Positions 41,069-50,801 are shown, numbered from the stretch's first letter. The stretch is 64,000 bases of DNA from Rhodospirillaceae bacterium (GCA_008012315.1 SSEL01000002.1:1-64000); one strand, 5' to 3'. The notes: a model not told the origin generated them from the sequence alone. Translations and numbers: made by a program.

Positions 41069-43447
41069 CTAGAGCTTGAGCCATCGAAGGCGTAACGAAT
41101 TCCCGATAACCGAAACAGAGCTCAACGCCATTGCCGCCGCGGCAATGATCGGCGACAGGACGATTCCAAAATTTGGATAGAGCACCCCTGCGGCAATGGG
41201 GATGCCGAGAATATTGTAGATGAAGGCCAAGAACAGATTCTGACGTATGTTGCTCATCGTCGCCTGGCTTAACTCCCGCGCCCGCGCAATGCCCGCAAGG
41301 TCGCCTTTAACCAGTGTCACCGCTGCACTTCGGATTGCGATTTCGGTACCGGTACCCATCGCAATCCCGACATCTGCCTCGGCCAGAGCTGGCGCGTCAT
41401 TGACACCATCGCCCGCCATCGCGACCATGTGGCCCTTCTGACGGAAGTCCTTCACAACTTTGTTCTTCTCATCGGGTAGCACTTCCGCCACGACATCCTT
41501 GATGCCGAGTCGTCGCGCAACGGCCTCGGCAGTTGTCCTATTGTCGCCGGTCAGCATAACAATCCGGACACCACTCTTGCTGAGCGACTCCAGGGCGGGC
41601 TTAGTTGTGATCTTGACCGGGTCTGCTACGGCGATGGCCGCCGCCAGTTTGCCGTCAACGGCCATGAATAGGGCAGTGGCGCCGTCCCGACGAAGCTCTT
41701 CGGCCTTGGCAGCCAGGCTTGACATATCAACGCCAGAATCCTGCATAATTTTCATATTGCCGAGCTGAATAACTTTGCCGTCCACGCGACCAGACACGCC
41801 CTTGCCGGTTGCCGAGGAAAAATCGGTCACGTCTTTGAAGGCTAGCCCCTTTTCGCGCGCCGCTGATACGATGGCTGCCGCCAATGGATGCTCGCTCGAT
41901 CTTTCGACCGACGCAGCCATGGCAAGGGCATCATCCGGAGCAAAACCATTGGCTGTTTCGATGGCAGCAACTTTCGGCTTACCCTCTGTTAAGGTACCGG
42001 TCTTATCGACGACGAGGGTGTCGACCTTCTCCATATGCTCCAGAGCTTCGGCGTTCTTGATGAGAACACCGGACTTGGCTCCATTGCCGACGCCAACCAT
42101 GATTGACATGGGCGTTGCCAGTCCGAGCGCACATGGGCAGGCGATAATTAATACGCTTACGGCCGCGACCAGACCCTGGGCGAGAGGCTGCTCGTTACTG
42201 AACTTAGCCCAGGCAAAGAACGCAGCAACAGCGATAGCAATGACGATAGGCACAAACCAGCCTGAAACAGTATCCGCCAATCTCTGAATTGGCGCGCGGC
42301 TCCGCTGTGCCTCGGCAACCATGGCGACAATTTGGGATAGGACAGTGTCTGCGCCGACTTTCTCTGCCCGCATCACCAGAGCGCCGCCACCATTGATGGT
42401 GCCGCCGATAACTTTGGCGTCCGGACCTTTCTCGACCGGAATAGACTCGCCAGTCACGACTGACTCGTCAACGGCACTGTTGCCTTCTTCGACGACGCCA
42501 TCGACTGGGACACTCTCCCCCGGACGAATCCGCAGCCGGTCGCCGATGGCGACAGCTTCGAGCAGGATATCCTCGTCATCTCCAGCCGAGGTTAAGCGGT
42601 GGGCGATCTTCGGTGCCAGGTCAAGCAGCGCTCGAATGGCACCACCAGTTTGCTCGCGCGCTCTCAACTCCAAAACTTGTCCCAACAGCACCAGGACAGT
42701 GATGACGGCTGCGGCCTCAAAATACACCGGCACCGTTCCGTCCGCATTCTTGAAGCCAGCGGGAAATGCATCCGGAAAGAACACCGCGGCGACACTAAAG
42801 ACATAGGCAGCGCCGGTACCCAAGCCGATAAGCGTAAACATATTGAGGCGACGCGTGATGAGCGAGCGAGCGCCCCTATCGAAGAATGGATATCCGCCCC
42901 ATAGAATAGCCGGAGTCGAAAGCACGAACTGAATCCAGAGTGCCAACTTCGGGGCCATCAGTTGATGGATCATGAGGGCAGGTATATGTGCGCTCATTTC
43001 AAGTGCGAGAACTGGAACGGTAAAAACCAGACTGACCCAGAACCGCCGCGTCATGTCAATTAGTTCGGGGTTTGGCTTATCGTCACCGGTCGCCACCAGG
43101 GGCTCAAGAGCCATGCCGCATATCGGACAATTGCCCGGCTGATCACGTCGTATCTGAGGGTGCATGGGGCAGGTGTAGATCACACCAGATCCATTCGGTT
43201 CCGCTTTGGCGGGCGCCGAATGTGTTTCGGTTGACGCCATGTAGCGATGTGGATCTGTGTCAAATTTCTGTTTGCAGTCCGCGCTGCAAAAATAGAAAGA
43301 CTGACCCATATGTTCCGATGAATGAGGCGTTACATTTGGATCAACCATCATCCCACATACGGGATCTTTCACCTTCCCATGGTGGTGCACATGCTGCTCA
43401 TGATCATGATGACCGTGGACTGATTCCTGATTCACCGTCTGCTCCAT
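41069..43447 (-). CDS. copA: Cu(I)-exporting P1B-type ATPase with YHS and HMBD N-terminus
   Basis: A 792-residue copper pump of the inner membrane. The N-terminus is His-rich and lacks a CxxC HMA domain; instead it has a YHS domain (VKDPVCGMMVDP to FYFCSADCKQKFDTDP) and a heavy-metal-binding domain (YTCPMHPQIRRDQPG to CPICGMALEP). CPC in IACPCALGLATPMS, DKTGT and GDGVNDAPAL are present. Copper specificity is shown by YN in helix 7 (FIYNILG) and MALSS in helix 8. ATG 43447 is chosen, but its ribosome site is weak; a TTG 22 codons upstream would also be in frame. No CueR gene is in the window. Confidence 0.93.
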   Translation of the reverse strand: MEQTVNQESVHGHHDHEQHVHHHGKVKDPVCGMMVDPNVTPHSSEHMGQSFYFCSADCKQKFDTDPHRYMASTETHSAPAKAEPNGSGVIYTCPMHPQIRRDQPGNCPICGMALEPLVATGDDKPNPELIDMTRRFWVSLVFTVPVLALEMSAHIPALMIHQLMAPKLALWIQFVLSTPAILWGGYPFFDRGARSLITRRLNMFTLIGLGTGAAYVFSVAAVFFPDAFPAGFKNADGTVPVYFEAAAVITVLVLLGQVLELRAREQTGGAIRALLDLAPKIAHRLTSAGDDEDILLEAVAIGDRLRIRPGESVPVDGVVEEGNSAVDESVVTGESIPVEKGPDAKVIGGTINGGGALVMRAEKVGADTVLSQIVAMVAEAQRSRAPIQRLADTVSGWFVPIVIAIAVAAFFAWAKFSNEQPLAQGLVAAVSVLIIACPCALGLATPMSIMVGVGNGAKSGVLIKNAEALEHMEKVDTLVVDKTGTLTEGKPKVAAIETANGFAPDDALAMAASVERSSEHPLAAAIVSAAREKGLAFKDVTDFSSATGKGVSGRVDGKVIQLGNMKIMQDSGVDMSSLAAKAEELRRDGATALFMAVDGKLAAAIAVADPVKITTKPALESLSKSGVRIVMLTGDNRTTAEAVARRLGIKDVVAEVLPDEKNKVVKDFRQKGHMVAMAGDGVNDAPALAEADVGIAMGTGTEIAIRSAAVTLVKGDLAGIARARELSQATMSNIRQNLFLAFIYNILGIPIAAGVLYPNFGIVLSPIIAAAAMALSSVSVIGNSLRLRWLKL

Positions 43448-43620
43448 AAAAGCAAGATGAGATAATTCTACGAGTATCGAGATCGCTACCGGAACTGCCT
43501 TGACGTAGCGCAAGTGAACTCATGTCAACTTGCTCCCGCAAACCCTGATAGTCGCTGATCTTTGGCCGGTAGTCTCGTCTACCGACCGGAGATAATTGCG
43601 CGCCGAGCGTAGCGAGGCAG

Positions 43621-43662
43621 AGGAGGAATGACCGCTAAAACCATCCGCGGCTCATTCCTCCT
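43621..43662 (-). terminator. Hairpin downstream of multicopper oxidase gene
   Basis: AGGAGGAATGA (43621-43631) pairs with TCATTCCTCCT (43652-43662), an 11-base perfect stem a few bases past the oxidase stop. No clear T-run follows on the minus strand. Confidence 0.6.
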
Positions 43663-43668
43663 GTCCGC

Positions 43669-45189
43669 TTAGGCGTATTGATCGTAAACGACTTCAGTCA
43701 TCATACCGGTCGCCATGTGCAGCAGGTTGTGACAGTGAAGCGGCCATCTCCCTGGATTGTGGGCATCGAAGGCCACCGACACCGACGCCATGGCGGGGAC
43801 AAGAACTGTATCCCGGACCGCACCGTTAACGGGCACACCATTGATCCCAATGACTTGGAAGTGATGCCCGTGAAGATGCATCGGATGAGCCATCATGGTT
43901 TGATTGACCATCTCGACAACCACGCGCTGCCCTTCGCTAACCTTGAGCGGCCGATGATTCTCCCAGGTCAGGCCATCGATTGACCAAACATAGGGCTGCA
44001 TGGAGCCGGTTAACTGGATCTTGTGGGTTACATCTGCTGCTCGGGCCGAAAGTGGCTGCAATGGCCGCAGCGTCGCCTCCAAAGATAGATCCAGCGTCTC
44101 ACTCTTGCGGCTGGCAACGCTGTCCACCTTGCCCACCGAGGCGCCAGGAGAGGCGAGGATAATGCCTGTCCTCGCGGTGTCGCCCTCTCGCTGTGCCAAT
44201 ATCGGGAACGAACCCGAGCGAGGAAGCGTGATCAGGACGTCTATTCGTTGCCCCATCGAGACGCCGATGCGTTTGATATTAACCGGCTTGATGGGATTTC
44301 CATCTACGGCAATCAGGTCGCCGCTGAGGTCCAAGAAATGCAAGTAGAAGGCTGTCGAAGTTGCGCCGTTTATAAGGCGAAGCCTGACACGCCCGTTCCG
44401 CTCCACGCGCACTACCTCAGGGTCTTCCAGCGTCCGGTCATTGGCCAGATAGGCGTCATAGTTGACGTCATTCAAGTCCATTTGCATGGAATCCGCCGGG
44501 GACATCGTCTGACCGGATTCCATCTTCATTGTTGACCCACCGGACATGTCCATGCCCGGCATGTTCATATTGCCGCCTCCAGACATATCCATACCCGGCA
44601 TGGACATGTCGTGGGACGCAGCGGAAGTGCTTCCCTTGGTCAAACCGTTGAGAACATCCACCGGATTCTTGAATGTGAAGTCATGGAGGAGAACCGTCAC
44701 TTCCTGGACATCTGCTGCGACATCTTCCTTGGTTCGAACGATCAAGGGCGCTGCCATCAACAACTGCTCCTGAAGCCCGTGATGCGAGTGCATCCAGTGC
44801 GTGCCAGGCTGGGGCACAAAGTCATAGGCGGCCGATTTGCCCGGTACGATCAACGGACGCTTGGAATCGGCAACGCCGTCTTGCAGGTACGGGGGCGTCA
44901 TGCCATGCCAATGGATGACGGCATCCTCACCAACTTGGTTTAACAAGTTGACATTGAAGCGTTCGTCCGGCTGCAGGAACAGGCCCGGTTGGCCATTGGC
45001 CCGGACAATGCCGAAGACCTTGGCGGGCTTCCCCAGGACCTCCAAATTTCGCTGAACAATGCGAAGGTCGGTCGGTGCCGACGTGTCGGCAGCAGCTCTA
45101 GTAAGTGGGAGGATACCGGCGGTTCCGGCTACGGCAGCAGCGGCGGAGGAATAAGCGAGGAATTGCCGTCGTGACACAATTCGAGACAT
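43669..45189 (-). CDS. Multicopper oxidase (CopA/CueO-like copper resistance)
   Basis: A 506-residue periplasmic oxidase exported by the Tat pathway (twin-arginine SRRQFLAYSSAAAAV). The four copper-ligand blocks are HWHG, HSHH, HPMHLHGHHF and HCHNLLHMATGM, the last with the type-1 Cys and axial Met. A Met/Ser-rich insert (SHDMSMPGMDMSGGG and NMNMPGMDMSGGS) in the middle domain resembles the methionine-rich region of CueO and PcoA that feeds Cu(I). It oxidises Cu(I) to the less toxic Cu(II). AGGA is seven bases before the ATG. Confidence 0.93.
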   Translation of the reverse strand: MSRIVSRRQFLAYSSAAAAVAGTAGILPLTRAAADTSAPTDLRIVQRNLEVLGKPAKVFGIVRANGQPGLFLQPDERFNVNLLNQVGEDAVIHWHGMTPPYLQDGVADSKRPLIVPGKSAAYDFVPQPGTHWMHSHHGLQEQLLMAAPLIVRTKEDVAADVQEVTVLLHDFTFKNPVDVLNGLTKGSTSAASHDMSMPGMDMSGGGNMNMPGMDMSGGSTMKMESGQTMSPADSMQMDLNDVNYDAYLANDRTLEDPEVVRVERNGRVRLRLINGATSTAFYLHFLDLSGDLIAVDGNPIKPVNIKRIGVSMGQRIDVLITLPRSGSFPILAQREGDTARTGIILASPGASVGKVDSVASRKSETLDLSLEATLRPLQPLSARAADVTHKIQLTGSMQPYVWSIDGLTWENHRPLKVSEGQRVVVEMVNQTMMAHPMHLHGHHFQVIGINGVPVNGAVRDTVLVPAMASVSVAFDAHNPGRWPLHCHNLLHMATGMMTEVVYDQYA

Positions 45190-45303
45190 GATTTGTTCCT
45201 ATTCATCTGATAGCGATAGCAAGGGTCGAACGTGGTTGTGGCCCTTTGAATCTCGATTGGTGGCGATCACTGCCTGAAGGCGAGGACGCTCACCATTGCA
45301 CCC

Positions 45304-45705
45304 TCAGATGAATTGGCGCGGCGGCCTTGGGGTCGGAGCAGGTTGTAGCCCGTATCCGGTCGCGGACGAAATCGCCTGCCTAACGCCGTTTGTCATTTGG
45401 GGCGTCGGCAAATCGATGCTGGTGAGTTCGACCATCTGTACGGAAGGACAGAAGGTACCCAAGCAGCAATTGGTTTTCTGAACAGGAATGCGTCCGCAGT
45501 CTCCCTTCTGCCCAGAGTCGGACATTACGGAATGATGGCTAATTGACATCTTCGACTGGAAATCACCTGCGCAGGCGGCGGTATGGGTGACGTTGTGATG
45601 CTTTGAGCTCATCGAGGCATCGCCCATCAAGGGCAGCAGAGCAAAGGCCACCGCGACGAGCGCAGCGGTCAGTGTTCTCACAACATGCCAAGCGTTTGAT
45701 CGCAT
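45304..45705 (-). CDS. Small secreted Cys/His-rich protein
   Basis: A 133-residue protein with signal peptide (VVRTLTAALVAVAFALLPLMG). The mature part holds His clusters (SSKHHNVTHTAAC, SISHHSV) and five or six cysteines (CAGDF, DCGR, NCCLGTFC). The combination suggests metal binding or disulfide-stabilised structure in the periplasm; no family is recognised. It follows the multicopper oxidase gene in the reverse order of transcription (upstream of it, 114 bases), so the two may share a promoter. Confidence 0.6.
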   Translation of the reverse strand: MRSNAWHVVRTLTAALVAVAFALLPLMGDASMSSKHHNVTHTAACAGDFQSKMSISHHSVMSDSGQKGDCGRIPVQKTNCCLGTFCPSVQMVELTSIDLPTPQMTNGVRQAISSATGYGLQPAPTPRPPRQFI

Positions 45706-45892
45706 TCGATCTCCCTATCCTGTCGTCAAAATAGGTGCAGTTGCGGGCCCGCTCAATGAGCTATGTCAATTCGCCATCCAAATTATCAGCCAGTTCATGT
45801 GCGGGAGAAATATTTCCTAATTTCATCAATAGCATAAACGCCAAGGCTATCGGGCAGAATTGTGCTTGAGGGGGACGACTGGCAATGCAGGG

Positions 45893-46432
45893 CTAGTTTC
45901 CGGATGGGCTTCGGCCGCTGGCTGTCACCTGCTCCTGAAACTTCCGCTGCTTTTCAGGCCAAGTACTTTCGATATAGGCGATCACCGCCCGGATCTGGTC
46001 GTCGGAAAGGGTTCCGGAATAGGCAGGCATGTCCGTTTTATAGTCCTGCCCGGCGAAGGCCTGGATGCCATTCTTAACGATCTTGAAAAGGTCGTCATCG
46101 CTGTGATGCCAAGTATGGCCGCTGGCATCATGCGGTGGTGCCGGGAGCTTGCCATCCGGCTTGCGCTCCATCCAGTTGGGTTGCCCTTGAAGCTCTGCCC
46201 CATGACAACTGGCGCATGTCCGCTGATACAAATCTTTGCCGAGCGAGATTGTCGCTGCGTCCATCTCTATCTGGGCAGTGGGCTGAATTCCCCGCCACGT
46301 GAAATATGCTCCGGCAGTTGCAAGACCCAAGAGGACAAGGATCATAAAAATCGCCGTTTGCATCTTGGACATCTGGATTCGCTTTGGTCGGAGGCTATCG
46401 TAAATGGAATATAAGTCGACATTTTGAGCCAT
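45893..46432 (-). CDS. Membrane-anchored class I cytochrome c
   Basis: A 179-residue protein with one N-terminal membrane helix (AIFMILVLLGLATAGAYF) and a cytochrome c domain. The heme site is CASCHG near residue 74 and the axial Met lies in KTDMPAYSGTLSDDQIRAVI. It would pass electrons in the periplasm, possibly to or from the multicopper oxidase, which is inference. GGAGG is close to the ATG (three bases), so a start 20 codons downstream is possible. It is divergent from the CueR-type promoter at 46455. Confidence 0.87.
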   Translation of the reverse strand: MAQNVDLYSIYDSLRPKRIQMSKMQTAIFMILVLLGLATAGAYFTWRGIQPTAQIEMDAATISLGKDLYQRTCASCHGAELQGQPNWMERKPDGKLPAPPHDASGHTWHHSDDDLFKIVKNGIQAFAGQDYKTDMPAYSGTLSDDQIRAVIAYIESTWPEKQRKFQEQVTASGRSPSGN

Positions 46433-46454
46433 ATGCCTCCAAGGCGTCTAGGTC

Positions 46455-46485
46455 TTGACCTTCCCCCAATGGGAAGCATTAGCAT
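46455..46485 (+). promoter_or_regulatory. CueR-type copper promoter
   Basis: TTGACC at 46455 and TAGCAT at 46480 are 19 bases apart, with the half-sites CCTTCCC and GGGAAG in the spacer. It faces the small gene at 46530 and, beyond it, the PBP2 gene. Confidence 0.75.
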
Positions 46486-46529
46486 TGCCGATCCGGACAG
46501 ATGAGACGACGGCATAACAGCATGCAGTT

Positions 46530-46901
46530 ATGTCGCATGGCCTACCGATGAGACGGCGAACGAAGCAGATTAAAAGAATTCTGGCGAAGCTCACCGTCCT
46601 TCTGGTGGTGCTGATATCGCTGTGCCATGTCGAGGACATGGCAAGCGCGGGTACAACAGGCCAGCCCGAAGGCCCAGTGGCAATGGGGCTGCATGGAACC
46701 ATGGTCCCTCAGATCCCTCAGAAGGGGATGCCTGCCGAGCATATGCAGTGCAATCTGCTCTGGAATATCAACGAGCCCAGTGCCGTGAGCAGCCCGCAGG
46801 CGACCAACGCACGCAACCCGTTCGGCCAAGGTTCCGACGATTGGCCGTTGTCGTGCTCGCCGCGCCCGGAAATTCACCCGCCACAACCGCTGACACTCTG
46901 A
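46530..46901 (+). CDS. Small secreted protein behind a CueR-type promoter
   Basis: A protein of up to 123 residues with a basic N-terminus and a hydrophobic segment (ILAKLTVLLVVLISLCHV) that looks like a signal peptide. The mature part is short and proline-rich with single Met, His and Cys residues (MPAEHMQCNLLW). No family recognised. ATG 46530 or 46548 may be the start; neither has a good ribosome site. The CueR-type promoter 45 bases upstream is the main reason for accepting it as a gene. Confidence 0.5.
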   Translation: MSHGLPMRRRTKQIKRILAKLTVLLVVLISLCHVEDMASAGTTGQPEGPVAMGLHGTMVPQIPQKGMPAEHMQCNLLWNINEPSAVSSPQATNARNPFGQGSDDWPLSCSPRPEIHPPQPLTL

Positions 46902-47046
46902 TCTCCGCGTCACCCAGCGCTTACATGGTCCAGCCGTACCTCTCGTTCTGAGGCAAGAGATCTCAGATTGGTTGGCCGTGTCCGGCGCTATCGATTTTCT
47001 GCATTGGATAGCCACGTGAGTCTATTGGCACGTTGGCGCCTAGAGT

Positions 47047-48897
47047 TTGAGGCGTACCCATTTGCGCGAAAAAGTTAGCATCAAACGCACATTTACGCGG
47101 CGCGTCGCTTTGTTAGGCGCTGCCAAGATGGCCCTCATCGGTGGCCTTGTTGGCCGCATGTACTATCTGCAGATTGCGGAAAATGCCAAATATCAGGCTC
47201 TCTCAGACAAAAATCGGATCAGTCTGCGCGTGCTTCCACCGCAACGAGGGGTCTTGCTCGATAGGAACGGCGTGCCGATTGCATCGAATACGCCAGCTTA
47301 CCGGTTGGAGATTATCGCCGAGCAAAGCGAAGACGTGACGGACGTCCTCAAGCATCTCCAGGAACTGACACCGTTGACGGAGCAGCAGGCCGCAAAGCTG
47401 CAAGCCAGGCTGAAGCAGCAACGGCCCTTTCTGCCCGTAACCATCATTGAGGACCTTTCCTGGGATGATATTGCCAAAGTCGAGCTCAACCTGCCGGACT
47501 TGACAGGCGTTTCCGTCCAGACGGAGCAAAAGAGGAATTATCCCTACGGCGGCATTGCATCTCATATTACCGGCTATGTGGCGGCACCTTCCGAGGAAGA
47601 CATCGACGCCAATCCTTTGCTGGCCACACCAGGGCTGCGAAATGGAAAAGCCGGGCTGGAGAAGCAATATGAGGAGAATCTCCAAGGATCGGCTGGAGTG
47701 ATCCAGCAGGAGGTCAATGCAGGAGGTCGTATCGTCCGCGAGCTTGACCGCCGCGAGGGGACAGCCGGTACAGATATCAGAACAACCTTGGACATAGGGC
47801 TGCAAGCTTTCGCTCACCAAAGATTGGCGAGCCAACTGTCTGGTGCTGCAGTCGTGCTGGACGTGCAGACAGGCGGCATCCTCGCTATGGCCTCGGTACC
47901 GGGATATGACCCGACAGCATTTTACCGTGGAATAGGTGCTGACTATTGGCGCGACTTGACAAGCGATATCCTCCAGCCGCTTGCAAACAAGGCTATCTCC
48001 GGGCAATACGCGCCAGGCTCAACCTTTAAGCCGATGACGGCGCTGGCGGTTCTGAAGGCCGGAACTGACCCTTCTGCCGAAGTCGTGTGCTCTGGCGTCT
48101 ATACGCTAGGTAATGCAAAATTCCACTGCTGGAAGAAGGGCGGTCACGGCCGCGTCTCGATGGCGAGTGCCATTCAGCATTCCTGTGACGTCTATTTTTA
48201 CGAGATGGCGAGGCGGACGGGCATCGATGCCATTGCCGAAATGGCCAAAAACTTCGGCCTTGGTCAAGCGAGCGGTGTCGATCTGCCAAGCGAGCGAGCC
48301 GGTCTTATTCCATCGACGGGTTGGAAACGGAGCGCCCTGGGGTCACCGTGGCAGCAGGGTGAGACACTGGTCGCCGCTATTGGACAGGGCTTCGTTCTCG
48401 CAACGCCGCTCCAATTGGCACTCATGGCGGCGCAACTGGCAAATGGTGGCCGTCGGATACAACCGCACTTTGTTCCGCCACTGGAAGGCCTCGGCACGAG
48501 TACCGAACTCGGCGTTGATCCTCGCTGGTTAGCAGTCGTTACCGAAGGGATGAAACGTGTGACCAATGACCGGCAGGGGACGGCCTATGCTGCGCGCATC
48601 GAAATTCCGGGTATGGAGATGGCAGGGAAGTCGGGTACATCCCAAGTTCGCCGAATTTCCCTGGCTGAGCGCATTAAAGGCGTAATAAAGAACGAAGATT
48701 TGCCCTGGCCAAGAAGAGACCATGCACTCTTCATCGCCTTCGCTCCCATAGATGCACCGAAATATGCCTGTGCGGTGGTTGTCGAACATGGCGGCGGCGG
48801 CTCGGCTGTCGCTGCCCCGATTGCCAGGGACATCTTGGTTGAGTGCCAGAAACGGGCGGGCAGCGCCCCAGTTCGTTCAATATTCTCCCGGACATGA
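47047..48897 (+). CDS. mrdA: Penicillin-binding protein 2, accessory copy
   Basis: A 616-residue class B penicillin-binding protein of the elongation-type PBP2 family. It has an N-terminal membrane anchor (LLGAAKMALIGGLVGRMYYL), a pedestal domain with PPQRGVLLDRNGVPIASN, and a transpeptidase domain with the nucleophile in PGSTFKPM, SCD as the second motif, and KSGT as the third. The length is normal for MrdA. Start is TTG 47047 or TTG 47062. A housekeeping copy is expected elsewhere, without rodA beside it here, so this looks like an island-borne extra enzyme. Copper is known to interfere with peptidoglycan cross-linking, so a copper-tolerant PBP is a reasonable guess. It may be read from the CueR-type promoter at 46455. 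The 3' end overlaps the convergent gene by 21 bases. Confidence 0.88.
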   Translation: MRRTHLREKVSIKRTFTRRVALLGAAKMALIGGLVGRMYYLQIAENAKYQALSDKNRISLRVLPPQRGVLLDRNGVPIASNTPAYRLEIIAEQSEDVTDVLKHLQELTPLTEQQAAKLQARLKQQRPFLPVTIIEDLSWDDIAKVELNLPDLTGVSVQTEQKRNYPYGGIASHITGYVAAPSEEDIDANPLLATPGLRNGKAGLEKQYEENLQGSAGVIQQEVNAGGRIVRELDRREGTAGTDIRTTLDIGLQAFAHQRLASQLSGAAVVLDVQTGGILAMASVPGYDPTAFYRGIGADYWRDLTSDILQPLANKAISGQYAPGSTFKPMTALAVLKAGTDPSAEVVCSGVYTLGNAKFHCWKKGGHGRVSMASAIQHSCDVYFYEMARRTGIDAIAEMAKNFGLGQASGVDLPSERAGLIPSTGWKRSALGSPWQQGETLVAAIGQGFVLATPLQLALMAAQLANGGRRIQPHFVPPLEGLGTSTELGVDPRWLAVVTEGMKRVTNDRQGTAYAARIEIPGMEMAGKSGTSQVRRISLAERIKGVIKNEDLPWPRRDHALFIAFAPIDAPKYACAVVVEHGGGGSAVAAPIARDILVECQKRAGSAPVRSIFSRT

Positions 48898-49542
48898 AAG
48901 TCTATCCGGCAACAGCCATTTGCTCATGGCAGCCGTAAGACCAGCCAGCATCAGAAGGCCGCCAAGATGTTCCGTAAACATTTCTGGCATTTGATTCGGG
49001 GCGTGAAAAAGATCAAGCCGCAACATGAGCACTGCCAAGCTGGCGCTCGCTATTCCACCTAAGACAACCGCGCGGTCCCTCAGGATCGGCGCCGCCCGTC
49101 GCAACATCAGGGTCAGAGTGATCATCGGAAACAATGCGAAGCTGACAAATAAGAATATGCAACTCCAGGCCGGGCGAAACTGAGTCATGTCGAGCCGCCC
49201 GCCATCGGCATTGTTCCACAAGCTGAACATCAAAATGCATGCCCAAATAACGAGAAGAGGTACCGGAAGATAGGCAACCCATAAAGATCGCCCAGGATTA
49301 CCTGAAGAAAACGCGGCAAAAGCGGCGACTATCGATGTGGCTAGCGCAACTAAGATTTCGAGACGCTGAAGCTTGATGCCTAAGGTCTGCAACGCATCCG
49401 GCCGACCAAGACCTAATAATAGAAATGCTGATCCCACAACCAGCGGTACAATCCAAAATAAAGTGCGTACTGCGGGGCTTGGTAGCCGCTTGACCGGGCG
49501 AAGGTCCCAGGCAAGCCTATCTATTAGGTCCTCTGTTTTCAT
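48877..49542 (-). CDS. NrsF-like (DUF1109) anti-sigma membrane protein, paralog without sigma partner
   Basis: A 221-residue protein with six predicted membrane helices and the N-terminus MKTEDLIDRLAWDLRPVKRL, which matches the NrsF/DUF1109 pattern (Met-Lys-Thr-[ED]-[DE]-Leu-Ile). NrsF proteins hold a group of ECF sigma factors at the membrane until heavy metal or oxidative signals release them. The paralog at 52000 sits beside its sigma factor; this copy does not, and follows the beta-propeller gene in reverse order. It may titrate the same sigma factor or another one elsewhere. Confidence 0.78.
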   Translation of the reverse strand: MKTEDLIDRLAWDLRPVKRLPSPAVRTLFWIVPLVVGSAFLLLGLGRPDALQTLGIKLQRLEILVALATSIVAAFAAFSSGNPGRSLWVAYLPVPLLVIWACILMFSLWNNADGGRLDMTQFRPAWSCIFLFVSFALFPMITLTLMLRRAAPILRDRAVVLGGIASASLAVLMLRLDLFHAPNQMPEMFTEHLGGLLMLAGLTAAMSKWLLPDRLSCPGEY

Positions 49543-49586
49543 GGCCGCTCACTCCAATCCCTGACGCGCCATCAACAGTAGTATTT

Positions 49587-50753
49587 TTACCGCATATTGC
49601 CGGTATGTCCCAGAGAATAACGACCCGGCTGCGGCCAGACGGTAAGGCCGTGCGGTTCCATGCCCACATGGATCACCTTCATGTCGCCACTCTCTGTATT
49701 GATCGCATAGACAACGTCATCATATCGGCCCGATAACCATAGATACTTTCCGTCGGCGCTGACATTACCCATATCCGGGCTGCCGCCGCCAGGGATCGAC
49801 CAATTGGCGACAACCTTGCGGCTGGCGAAGTCGATGACCGAGACGCTGCCCTTGCCCAGAGGCTTGCCGTGAATTTGGTCCGTTCCTCGATTGGCCACAT
49901 AGAGCTTCGAGCCATCGCGGCTAGGATAGAGGCCATGGGCACCTACGCCGGTGGCAATGAAATCGATCTTGGTGAAGCTGTCGCCATCGATCACATGGAC
50001 GCCGCCCGCTTTCATATCGGCCACGTAAAACACTTTACCATCCGGAGAGATCCGAATGTCCTGGGGCATCCCCTTCTTTCCGAGCTGCAAATATCCCAAG
50101 ACTTTGCGGCTGACCATGTCGATCTTCGCCAGGCTACCGTCAAACTCACATGTGAAGATCACGTATTTTCCATCAATGGCAAAGTCCGCGTGGTTGATCC
50201 CTTTACACTTTGGGACATCCAAGCTCGACTTCAGCGCCATTGTGTGCGGATCACGGAAATCCAGCCGTGCATGGGCTTCGGCCACAACGATGGCTTCCTG
50301 ACCATCAGGCGTGAAATACATGTTGTAGGGATCATCGACCATCACTTCCGGGCCTGGTTTGCCGGTCTTCGGGTCAACGGGAGTCAAGCTACCATCGGTG
50401 CGGCCTTCGGCGTTATTGGCGACCCAAAGTGTTTGCAGATCCCAGGAGGGAACGACGTGTTGTGGGCTTCGTCCGACCGCAAACTTGTCAACGACTTTGA
50501 ACGTGGCCGGATCGATCACATAGACATTATTCGAACGCAGATCGGGCACATAGACGCGGGAAAGAGCGCCTTGGACTGCAGGGCTCATGCTGTTAGGTCC
50601 TGCATCTCCATAGAGGTTCTTCGTATCGGTGACGGGCGGCATGCCAGGCAGTACGGAGGTGAGAGATTCGGCGGTCGCGAGCTTGGTGACCGCCAGACTG
50701 GTTAAAACAATAGCCAATGATGAAGCAATGCGGGCCGGTCGAATGGAAAGCAT
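49587..50753 (-). CDS. YVTN-family beta-propeller protein, secreted
   Basis: A 388-residue exported protein with signal peptide (MLSIRPARIASSLAIVLTS to ATA) and seven propeller-type repeats. Blades show as RVYVPDLRSNNVYVIDPATF, TLWVANNAEGRTDG, VFYVADMKAGGVHVIDG and KLYVANRGTDQ. The repeat spacing of about 45 residues matches the YVTN family. It has paired His and Cys (PKCKGINHADF and FTCEFDGS) that could bind metal. The related protein at 29908 has a Met/His insert instead. Function unknown. It stands 44 bases downstream of the NrsF-like gene's start and 48 bases from the creatininase gene in the same direction. Confidence 0.8.
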   Translation of the reverse strand: MLSIRPARIASSLAIVLTSLAVTKLATAESLTSVLPGMPPVTDTKNLYGDAGPNSMSPAVQGALSRVYVPDLRSNNVYVIDPATFKVVDKFAVGRSPQHVVPSWDLQTLWVANNAEGRTDGSLTPVDPKTGKPGPEVMVDDPYNMYFTPDGQEAIVVAEAHARLDFRDPHTMALKSSLDVPKCKGINHADFAIDGKYVIFTCEFDGSLAKIDMVSRKVLGYLQLGKKGMPQDIRISPDGKVFYVADMKAGGVHVIDGDSFTKIDFIATGVGAHGLYPSRDGSKLYVANRGTDQIHGKPLGKGSVSVIDFASRKVVANWSIPGGGSPDMGNVSADGKYLWLSGRYDDVVYAINTESGDMKVIHVGMEPHGLTVWPQPGRYSLGHTGNMR

Positions 50754-50801
50754 CCTGGATTTCCTAAGTGAATAGTTGACGCAAGATAGGTGAGGGGCGA
50801 A

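Noticed and set aside
41040-41075. TTGACCTTCTCC near the 3' end of copA as a further CueR promoter
   Set aside because: The -10 (CCGCTA) is poor, the half-site is degraded, and it would read antisense into copA.
46542-47015. 157-codon minus-strand frame opposite the small gene at 46530
   Set aside because: The plus-strand frame has a signal-like helix and a CueR-type promoter, while this one has neither.
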